From Vreelandella songnenensis (GTDB lineage: Bacteria; Pseudomonadota; Gammaproteobacteria; Pseudomonadales; Halomonadaceae): a stretch of DNA of 64,000 nucleotides. A model generated the notes under the pieces. That model searched no databases and had not been told where the DNA came from. It worked only from the letters and a program-made list of their open reading frames with translations. The stretch lies in contig NZ_PVTK01000008.1 in the NCBI RefSeq assembly GCF_003002925.1, positions 1-64,000 of the forward strand. The letters are read 5' to 3'. Shown here piece by piece: positions 15,486-22,028 of the stretch. How positions within the stretch are numbered: the first letter of the stretch is position 1; each line of letters starts with the position of its first letter. The position numbers and the translations under genes were made by a program.

Positions 15486-17446
15486 GTGAGCCGCTGACGC
15501 TGATCGTCGCCGGCGAGCTTGACCAGCGCACCGGCGGGTATATCTACGATGCGCGCATGGTGGAAGCGCTACGCCGCCAGGGGCATGCCGTTGAGGTGGT
15601 CAGCCTTGCAGGCTGCTTTCCGGCGGCGGATACCGAGGCTTACGAGCAGCTGGCGAGCGCGCTGGAGGCGCTACCCGACGCCTCGCATGTCATCATCGAT
15701 GGCTTGGCCATGGGCGCGTTGCCGGAAGTGATTGCCGAACACGCCGAGCGCCTGGAGATAACGGCATTGGTTCATCATCCGCTGGGTGATGAACAGGGGC
15801 TGAGCGAAGCCGAGCAGCAGCAGTTTCATGAAAGCGAGCTGACGGCACTGGCCGCGGTTTCACGCATTATCGTGACCAGCCGGTTTACCCAGCGCCGTTT
15901 GCAGGCATTGGTCAGTGAATACGCCATGCCTTTCAGGGCTTGCGTGAACGTGGTCGAGCCGGGTGTGGAAGCGGCGCCAGCAAGCGATGCGCCGGGGCCC
16001 AATGAGCCGATTCGCCTGTTGTGCGTGGCCACCCTGGTGCCGCGCAAGGGGCAGGATCTTCTGGTGCGTGCGCTCGCGGGTGTGACCGCCGATGCCTGGC
16101 AGTGCGACTGCTACGGAAGTTCCCGGGATGCGGCATATGCAGACCGGGTCCGGCAGCTTGTCGAGGCGAGCGGTCTTGAGGCGAACATCACGCTGCACGG
16201 CGAGTGCGACGAGGCCACCCTGATACAGGCCTATCAGCAGGCCCACGCGCTGGTGCTGCCTTCCTGGTACGAAGGTTATGGCATGGTAGTCACCGAGGCG
16301 CTGGCCCACGGCCTTCCGGTGATCACCACCACTGGGGGGGCGCTTGATGAAACCCTGCCGGAGGGGGCGGGCCTCAAAGTAGCCCCGGGGGATGTGGCGG
16401 CCCTGGAGCAGGCAATCAGGCGTTTTTGCACGGATGCCGAATTGCGCGCCGAGCTGCGGGCCGGGGCACTTGCCAGACGCGAGACGCTGAACGACTGGCA
16501 GGCCGCCGGAGCGGCCTTTGCCGCCGCATTGACGCAGCCGCCTGCTGAACCGGAAGCGCTCTACAGTGCAGGCAGCCAGTTCGCGGCGGACTGGCTGAGC
16601 CTGCGCGAAGCGGTGGATTTCAGTTTTCGCAGCAAGGAGTTGCCGCGCGAGGCCGCCAAGTGGTTGAACGCCCGAACCCCCGCGCCAACGCTCGTTGATC
16701 TGGGCGCGGGCAGAGGCAGCAATATGCGCTTTCTGGCTCCTTTGCTGCCCATGCCCCAGCACTGGACCTTGATCGATCACGATGCTGAGCTGTTGGCACA
16801 GGCCAGCGCAAGCATCGATGCACCGGCCCACAAGATGATAACGGTGGAAACCCTGCAGGCCTCGCTGGATTCCTTGAACCATGCGGCTCTGCAAACCGCC
16901 GATCTGGTCAGCGCTTCGGCGCTGCTCGATCTGGTCTCGCAGCATTGGATAGACATGCTGGTAGATCATTGCGTGAATCATCAGCAGGCGCTGCTGATGG
17001 CGCTGAGCGTCACCGGCGAGTGGGGCTTTACCGATACTCAGGGCGAACCGTTGATCGATGACGAAGATCACTGGCTGCTGGCGCTGTTTATTGCGCACCA
17101 GCGGCGTGACAAGGGATTGGGCGATGCTCTGGGCGGCGACGCCCATAATGCCCTGGTAGCGGCGCTGGAAGGGGCGGGTTACCGCGTTGAACAGGCCAGC
17201 ACGCCTTGGCAACTGGGCGCCGGTAACCAGGATCACCAGCCCTTGATGCAGGCGTTGATCGAGGGCTGGGCCGAAGCGGCCACCGAGCAGGCCCCGGAGG
17301 CCGCCTCGCGGATTGCCGAATGGCGCGAACGGCGCGCGCGCGCGATTGCCGAAGGCGAAGTGGGTATCTGGGTGGGCCACGCGGATCTGCTGGCGCTGCC
17401 CGGCGACGATTCAGCGCCTGCCGATACGCGAACGGGTGAGGTTTAA
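15482..17446 (+). CDS. GT4 glycosyltransferase fused to a SAM-methyltransferase-like domain
   Basis: A 654-residue two-domain protein. Residues 1 to about 350 form a GT-B family 4 glycosyltransferase: 'GELDQRTGGYIYDARMVEAL' start, 'LLCVATLVPRKGQDLLVRAL' donor-domain beta strand, 'HALVLPSWYEGYGMVVTEAL' with the E-x7-E region, and 'LPVITTTGGALDE'. After a short linker, residues about 365-640 resemble a class I methyltransferase: 'PTLVDLGAGRGSNMRFLA' is motif I and 'WTLIDHDAELLAQA' carries the acidic residue that binds SAM ribose. No transmembrane helix is seen. The ATG overlaps the preceding pterin-synthase homologue stop, so sugar transfer (and possibly methylation) of that pathway's product is the simplest reading. 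Confidence 0.85.
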   Translation: MSEPLTLIVAGELDQRTGGYIYDARMVEALRRQGHAVEVVSLAGCFPAADTEAYEQLASALEALPDASHVIIDGLAMGALPEVIAEHAERLEITALVHHPLGDEQGLSEAEQQQFHESELTALAAVSRIIVTSRFTQRRLQALVSEYAMPFRACVNVVEPGVEAAPASDAPGPNEPIRLLCVATLVPRKGQDLLVRALAGVTADAWQCDCYGSSRDAAYADRVRQLVEASGLEANITLHGECDEATLIQAYQQAHALVLPSWYEGYGMVVTEALAHGLPVITTTGGALDETLPEGAGLKVAPGDVAALEQAIRRFCTDAELRAELRAGALARRETLNDWQAAGAAFAAALTQPPAEPEALYSAGSQFAADWLSLREAVDFSFRSKELPREAAKWLNARTPAPTLVDLGAGRGSNMRFLAPLLPMPQHWTLIDHDAELLAQASASIDAPAHKMITVETLQASLDSLNHAALQTADLVSASALLDLVSQHWIDMLVDHCVNHQQALLMALSVTGEWGFTDTQGEPLIDDEDHWLLALFIAHQRRDKGLGDALGGDAHNALVAALEGAGYRVEQASTPWQLGAGNQDHQPLMQALIEGWAEAATEQAPEAASRIAEWRERRARAIAEGEVGIWVGHADLLALPGDDSAPADTRTGEV

Positions 17447-17450
17447 GCCT

Positions 17451-19301
17451 ATGGCCATCAAACCGGTACTGCGCTCGCCCTGGGTGCAGCGGCTATTGAT
17501 CAGTGCCGGTTTGCTGGGGGCGGTTGCGCTATTTGTCGAGCCGCGAGAAGTCATCGCGCAGGTGGAGCGGCTATCGGCGGGTTGGGTGGCGCTGGCACTA
17601 CTGATCAGCGTGTTTCAGATCATGCTGAGTGCTTGGCGCTGGCAGTTTACCGCCCGGCAGGTGGGCGCACCGCTACGCTTCACCTATGCCTGGCGAGAGT
17701 ACTATCTTGCGCTGCTGGTCAATCAGCTACTGCCCGGCGGAGTTCTTGGCGATGCCGGGCGTGCTCACCGTCATGCGCGCCAGGCCGGTTCGCGCGGCAG
17801 TGCCTGGCGGGCGGTAATTATCGAACGTACCTCGGGGCAGGTGGCGGTAGTGATCCTGACACTGGCCGCGCTGCTGCTCTCGCCGCTCTGGCACGCGGTG
17901 CTTGGCTGGCAGGTAAGCCTTTCGATGGTAGGGGGAATGCTACTGTTGGGCGTGGTCATCTGGCAGGGGCTTTCGCGCCTGCCGTCACGCAAGTTGCCCA
18001 AGTGGTATCACTCCATGGCGGTAGATATCAAACGCGGGCTGTTCAGCCCCGGCGTGTGGCATCTGCAGCTGGGTTCTTCGCTGGCGATCGTGGCGAGCTA
18101 TGGCCTGGTAATGGTATGCGCCGCACGGGCAATTGGCGTGGACATTGCCGCCATTGAGCTGCTGGCGCTGGCGCCGGTGCTGCTTATGGCCATGCTGGTG
18201 CCCCTTTCAGTCGCAGGCTGGGGGCTTCGCGAAGGGGCAGCGGCGGCCACCTGGGTGCTGGTCGGGCTGCCCTCCGCCCAGGGCGTGGCGATTTCGCTCG
18301 CCTACGGCGTGCTGGTGCTGCTTTCAAGCCTGCCGGGCATCTGGGTCGCGCTTGACCGGCGCCACCGCGCTCAACCTTCAGGCGAAGGCGGCGGCGCGCA
18401 GCAGCACGTCAAACAGCGTGTCGTCGCCGCATCGGAATCGACGCATGGTAGGGCGCAGCGCACTCTCGAGCGTCTCGATGGGCGTCATTTGAAGTCCCGG
18501 TCTGCCCGAGCCAATCAGCAAGGGGGCGACCAGCAGGTGCAGGCGGTCAATGGTGCCCGCCTCGATGAACTGGGAAACCGTGATGCCGCCCCCTTCTACC
18601 AGAATACGCTCAAGGCCGTGCCGGTTGAGCAGGGCAATGACATCGCTCGGCGCGAACTGCCCCTGAGCGTTGAGCGGCAGCACGCACCGGCTGACCATCG
18701 CGCCCGCCGGTGCAGGCGACACCTCCGGCCCCACAATGTGCAGGGTAGGGGCCAATTCTTCATGAAACAGTTTGAGGTTGGCGGGCACGCGGCCCCGGGG
18801 GTCCAGCACTACCCGGGCCGGGTGAGCGCCGCTCACATGGCGTACCGTCAACTGGGGGTCGTCGGCACTGGCGGTGCCGGCGCCCACTACCACGGCATCC
18901 GCCAGGGCGCGAAGGCGGTGCAGGTGCACCAGGCTTTCAGGACCATTGATGTAGTGCGAATGGCCGCTTTCCGTAGCAATTCGCCCATCCAGGCTCTGGC
19001 CAAGCTGGGCGATAACCCAGGCCGAACGGCTTGCCAGCGGCATCAGGCAGTCCAGCAGTTCGGCGGCCTCGGCTGTTGCGCTGTTAGCAGAGGCGGCGAC
19101 GCTGCTTCCCTGACGCAGGGTCAGCAGCTGTTGCCAAGCGGTATCCAGCGTCAGCCGTATAGAACCATTTTGACCAGGGGTGTCAGGCATAACGCCTCCA
19201 CGTTGAAAAAACCGTCTTATCTTGCGGGGCAGCATGGCTCAGCGCAAGCGTACTCTATCTGCTGTACCGGGCAATTAGGAGGCCTATATGTATCACATTG
19301 A
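17451..19301 (+). CDS. flippase-like membrane protein (LPG-synthase transmembrane family, UPF0104); 3' boundary abnormal
   Basis: From the ATG at 17451, about 310 residues form an eight-helix protein of the AglD/UPF0104 family, the membrane half of lysylphosphatidylglycerol synthase, which often accompanies glycosyltransferases. Signatures are 'LLVNQLLPGGVLGDAGRA' (about residues 90-107) and 'LVPLSVAGWGLREGAAA' near residue 255. The domain ends around 18380, but no stop codon follows: the frame stays open to 19301, running antisense through the entire reductase gene on the other strand. Residues after about 312 are compositionally alien (Gln/His/Arg rich) and are taken to be non-functional or the result of a frameshift. 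The gene begins 4 bp after the glycosyltransferase stop. Confidence 0.7.
   Translation: MAIKPVLRSPWVQRLLISAGLLGAVALFVEPREVIAQVERLSAGWVALALLISVFQIMLSAWRWQFTARQVGAPLRFTYAWREYYLALLVNQLLPGGVLGDAGRAHRHARQAGSRGSAWRAVIIERTSGQVAVVILTLAALLLSPLWHAVLGWQVSLSMVGGMLLLGVVIWQGLSRLPSRKLPKWYHSMAVDIKRGLFSPGVWHLQLGSSLAIVASYGLVMVCAARAIGVDIAAIELLALAPVLLMAMLVPLSVAGWGLREGAAAATWVLVGLPSAQGVAISLAYGVLVLLSSLPGIWVALDRRHRAQPSGEGGGAQQHVKQRVVAASESTHGRAQRTLERLDGRHLKSRSARANQQGGDQQVQAVNGARLDELGNRDAAPFYQNTLKAVPVEQGNDIARRELPLSVERQHAPADHRARRCRRHLRPHNVQGRGQFFMKQFEVGGHAAPGVQHYPGRVSAAHMAYRQLGVVGTGGAGAHYHGIRQGAKAVQVHQAFRTIDVVRMAAFRSNSPIQALAKLGDNPGRTACQRHQAVQQFGGLGCCAVSRGGDAASLTQGQQLLPSGIQRQPYRTILTRGVRHNASTLKKPSYLAGQHGSAQAYSICCTGQLGGLYVSH
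18378..19190 (-). CDS. RibD-type reductase, no deaminase domain
   Basis: A 270-residue protein whose residues about 60-265 match the RibD C-terminal NADPH reductase (dihydrofolate-reductase fold): 'VIAQLGQSLDGRIATESG', 'LRALADAVVVGAGTASADDP', 'RVVLDPRGRVP', 'ILVEGGGITVSQFI' and 'LLVAPLLIGSG'. The zinc deaminase domain of ordinary bacterial RibD is missing; instead there is an N-terminal stretch of about 60 residues with no recognised motif. It should reduce the ribosyl chain of a GTP-derived pyrimidine to a ribityl chain, as archaeal and fungal reductases do before deamination. The start at 19190 is supported by GGAGG 7 bp upstream. It is divergent from the cyclohydrolase gene (97-bp gap), and its 3' end meets the flippase-like gene. 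Confidence 0.87.
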   Translation of the reverse strand: MPDTPGQNGSIRLTLDTAWQQLLTLRQGSSVAASANSATAEAAELLDCLMPLASRSAWVIAQLGQSLDGRIATESGHSHYINGPESLVHLHRLRALADAVVVGAGTASADDPQLTVRHVSGAHPARVVLDPRGRVPANLKLFHEELAPTLHIVGPEVSPAPAGAMVSRCVLPLNAQGQFAPSDVIALLNRHGLERILVEGGGITVSQFIEAGTIDRLHLLVAPLLIGSGRPGLQMTPIETLESALRPTMRRFRCGDDTLFDVLLRAAAFA

Positions 19302-20394
19302 ACGCGCTATTTTCGATATTCGCCGTGGGTTGCCGGTCGTACTCAATACCGGCGAACAGCGTCTTCTGGTACAGGCACTGGAAGGCAGTGACTCGGTCAA
19401 TACCCTGGCGAAAATGGCAGGCTCACGCCCATCGCTGGTACTCACGCGCCACCGGCTGGAAGCCATGGGCATGTCGCTGACCGCAGAAGCCGCCTGCCTG
19501 CCGCTGGTGGAGGACATCAGCGAAAGTGATCTGCAGACGCTGGCGGTCATGCAGGGCACTCACCGGCCTTCGCATTCGCTGCTGAGCGGCCTCAAACCGG
19601 CAGGGCCCGGGGAGCGCGGGGCGGTCACCCTGATGCGCCGGGCGCTGCTGATTCCTGCAGCGCTGTGTGCTGACATCAGCGAACAGGCAGCGGCGTCGGT
19701 GGCCGAGGATATTGCCTCGGGCAAACTGCTCGAGATCGATGCCAAGGAGGCCGAAAAGTGTCTGGCCGGGGCGCCGGGAATGCTCAAGCGTGTCAGCGAG
19801 GCGAGTATTCCACTGGAAGATGCCGCGGAAAGCCGCTTCGTGCTGTTCCGCGAACCGGATGGCCTGCGCGAGCACGTGGCGGTGGTGATTGGTCAGCCTG
19901 AAAACATGGCAGGTGCGGTGCCGCTGCGCATGCATTCGGCCTGCCTGACCGGTGATCTGTTTGGTAGCCTGCGCTGCGATTGCGGTGAGCAGCTGCGCAA
20001 TGCCGTGGCGGATATCCAGGCCATGGGAGGCGGGGTGCTGTTGTATCTGGCTCAGGAAGGGCGCGGTATTGGTCTGGCCAACAAGCTGCGCGCCTACACG
20101 CTGCAGGATGGCGGGCTGGATACCGTAGACGCCGACCAGGTGCTGGGCTTTGGCGACGATGAGCGCCAGTACGCGGTAGCGGTAGATATGCTCAATGCAC
20201 TGGATATCTCACAGGTGCAGCTGTTGACCAACAACCCGCTGAAAATTTCCGCCCTGCGCGAAGGCGGCATTGATGTGGTATCGCGCCAGGCCCTTTACGG
20301 CAGCGTCACCGAGCAGAACCACCGCTACCTGAGCGCCAAGGCCAGCCGAGCCGGCCACTTTCTGGGTGACGTGCTGGAAAAGAGCAGCCGCTAA
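19288..20394 (+). CDS. ribA: GTP cyclohydrolase II with an unusual N-terminal domain
   Basis: A 368-residue protein. The C-terminal 200 residues are GTP cyclohydrolase II, opening GTP to 2,5-diamino-6-ribosylamino-pyrimidinone phosphate: zinc Cys in 'SACLTGDLFGSLRCDCGE', 'AQEGRGIGLANKLRAYTLQD' with the conserved catalytic-site Tyr, 'DDERQY' with the Arg, and 'LLTNNPLKISAL'. The first 165 residues are not active DHBP synthase: the acidic REnEGD metal motif is absent, though 'AIFDIRRGLPVVL' recalls its start. This layout resembles alphaproteobacterial-type cyclohydrolases. TAGGAGG precedes the ATG. It could serve riboflavin synthesis, but the neighbours suggest a dedicated copy; whether a second ribA exists elsewhere cannot be seen. 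Confidence 0.9.
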   Translation: MYHIERAIFDIRRGLPVVLNTGEQRLLVQALEGSDSVNTLAKMAGSRPSLVLTRHRLEAMGMSLTAEAACLPLVEDISESDLQTLAVMQGTHRPSHSLLSGLKPAGPGERGAVTLMRRALLIPAALCADISEQAAASVAEDIASGKLLEIDAKEAEKCLAGAPGMLKRVSEASIPLEDAAESRFVLFREPDGLREHVAVVIGQPENMAGAVPLRMHSACLTGDLFGSLRCDCGEQLRNAVADIQAMGGGVLLYLAQEGRGIGLANKLRAYTLQDGGLDTVDADQVLGFGDDERQYAVAVDMLNALDISQVQLLTNNPLKISALREGGIDVVSRQALYGSVTEQNHRYLSAKASRAGHFLGDVLEKSSR

Positions 20395-20406
20395 GCGGCG
20401 AGCAGG

Positions 20407-21183
20407 TTATCCACTCGTGAAGGCTGGCAGCCGGGCAGTTTCGGCTATTACGTCTGCAAGCTTTGCAGCGTAGTGGTTCACCAGCCGTTCACCGAGCGCT
20501 GCATCGGCCTGCTGGGCGTCGCCTGCCACGCCATGCTGGCTTAGATCTTCGGCAAGCCAGGCGAAGGCGGCGGCGCCTTCCGGGCCTACCAGGGGGTTAT
20601 CCGGCAGCCTGCCCAGCGGGGCGGCTTGATAGCCTTCCAGGTTAACCGAAGCGGGCGCCAGGTAGTGCATCATGGCAGTTTCCAGAAGCCCGCCGTGTAG
20701 CCCGTAGCGCAATTCGTCAGCGTCAATCGCGCCTTCCAGCGGCGGCAGCCGCGTATAGGTCGCCTTGACCACCCGCATATTGAAGCGTTTGCGAAGCGTC
20801 AGTGCCGCCAGATCCATGATGGCCTTGTTACCGCCGTGGCTGTTGATCAGTACCAGGCGTTTGATACCTGCTCGTGCCACGCTTTCGCCGTAGGCTTCCA
20901 GCGTGGCGATGGCCAGCGGCGCCGGCAGGCTGAGCGTGCCGCCAAAGCTTGCATGCTCATCGCTTGCGCCTACGGCAATGGTCGGCAGGCAGACAACCTC
21001 CAGCGCCGGGTCCAGCTTTTCACGCAGGGCGCGCATCAGCCCCTCACCAATGATAAGGTCGGTGCCCAACGGCAGGTGGGTGCCGTGCTGCTCGATGGCA
21101 CCCAGTACCAGCACGGCCACCGGGTCGCGCTCGGCAAGGGTTGCCAGCGCGGGGGCGGTAAGCGTTTGCCAGTCATGAATCAT
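20407..21183 (-). CDS. creatininase-family amidohydrolase
   Basis: A 258-residue metal-dependent amidohydrolase of the creatininase fold. The metal-binding segment 'LGAIEQHGTHLPLGTDLI' is near the N-terminus, with 'GASDEHASFGGTLSL', 'LVLINSHGGNKAIM' (SHGGN hallmark) and 'YGLHGGLLETAMM' following. The family includes creatininase, the archaeal deformylase ArfB that follows GTP cyclohydrolase III in riboflavin and F420 synthesis, and mycofactocin peptidase MftE. Its position, tail to tail with GTP cyclohydrolase II (12 bp apart) and near a RibD-type reductase, favours an amide or formamide hydrolysis on a pyrimidine intermediate over creatinine use. The start at 21183 has AAGGGG upstream. Confidence 0.87.
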   Translation of the reverse strand: MIHDWQTLTAPALATLAERDPVAVLVLGAIEQHGTHLPLGTDLIIGEGLMRALREKLDPALEVVCLPTIAVGASDEHASFGGTLSLPAPLAIATLEAYGESVARAGIKRLVLINSHGGNKAIMDLAALTLRKRFNMRVVKATYTRLPPLEGAIDADELRYGLHGGLLETAMMHYLAPASVNLEGYQAAPLGRLPDNPLVGPEGAAAFAWLAEDLSQHGVAGDAQQADAALGERLVNHYAAKLADVIAETARLPAFTSG

Positions 21184-21239
21184 GAGCGTCAGCCCCTTGC
21201 AATAAGCGTTTGGAATCTGTCAGGTTAGCATTTGAAGGG

Positions 21240-22028
21240 CTATCGAGCGCGTGGTCGGCTCACAGCCGGATGGTCGGCCCGACAAGCGTAAAGATCACCC
21301 GAGGCCAGGCCATCGGCCTGGCGAGTGAACCACTCACCGATGGCCTCGGGCGTTTGCCAGGTTGGCCAGTGAAACTCGCGCTGTTCGCCGGCAATGGCAT
21401 TGAAGCGGTAATCGCCCAGCCCGTTTAGCTGGGCAACGCAGGCGTGACCAACGTCGAGCGCTCCGGCCACGAACTCCACCGAAAGAGCGGCCACCGGCCG
21501 ACTAAGGCCTGCCAGCACCTCGGCTTCGTAGCCCTCGACATCTATCTTGATAAAGCTGGGTTCGCCGTACTCGTCGATCAGTTGATCCAGGGTAGTGATG
21601 GGCACGCGCAGCTGCTGTTCCCAGCGCACCTTGCGAAAGCTTTCGTTACGCTCGCCAATCTGGTCGCGCCAGCCATGGGCCAGGGTGGAAAGCGTCGGAT
21701 TGCGGGTGCTGATGGCGATATCGGCAAAGCCGGGCGCGGGGCCGGCGGCCAGCGGCAACAGCGTCACCGTCGGGTGGCGGATAATACGCTGAAACCATTT
21801 GGCCAGTTCAGGCTGCGGCTCCAGCGCGATTACTCGGGCACCCAGGGCGTGAAATGCCGCGCTGCGGTCACCCAGATGGGCACCGATATCAAACGCGATA
21901 TCCCCAGGTGCGATAAAGGGCCGATAAAGGCGCTGCAGGCTGCTTTGCCTGCCGGGGCGCCAGTAGACCAGCAGCGAGCGGGCAACCCCGCCTGCGCTGC
22001 CGATCTGATGCAGAAGATGCTGCAGCAT
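21240..22028 (-). CDS. FkbM-family methyltransferase
   Basis: A 262-residue SAM-dependent methyltransferase of the FkbM group, which commonly O-methylates sugars. SAM motif I is 'GDIAFDIGAHLGDRSAAF', followed by 'VIALEPQPELAKWFQ', and 'PSFIKIDVEGYEAEVLAGL' (about residues 165-183) is the FkbM signature. The ATG overlaps the opgH stop as TGATG, so it is translated together with the glucan glucosyltransferase. That coupling suggests it methylates the osmoregulated periplasmic glucan or its precursor; this is an inference. It is the last gene of the opgG-opgH unit. Confidence 0.87.
   Translation of the reverse strand: MLQHLLHQIGSAGGVARSLLVYWRPGRQSSLQRLYRPFIAPGDIAFDIGAHLGDRSAAFHALGARVIALEPQPELAKWFQRIIRHPTVTLLPLAAGPAPGFADIAISTRNPTLSTLAHGWRDQIGERNESFRKVRWEQQLRVPITTLDQLIDEYGEPSFIKIDVEGYEAEVLAGLSRPVAALSVEFVAGALDVGHACVAQLNGLGDYRFNAIAGEQREFHWPTWQTPEAIGEWFTRQADGLASGDLYACRADHPAVSRPRAR

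Noticed and set aside
15860..17380. Long minus-strand open frame of about 500 codons
   Set aside because: It is antisense to the glycosyltransferase fusion, has no family motifs and an Arg/Gln/His-rich composition typical of GC-rich shadow frames.
19288..20394. Cyclohydrolase might be a formyl-pyrimidine-producing variant, which would explain the creatininase as deformylase
   Set aside because: The Streptomyces variant that keeps the formyl group has Met at the conserved Tyr of KxRAYxLQD; here that Tyr is retained (KLRAYTLQD), so normal formate release is expected.
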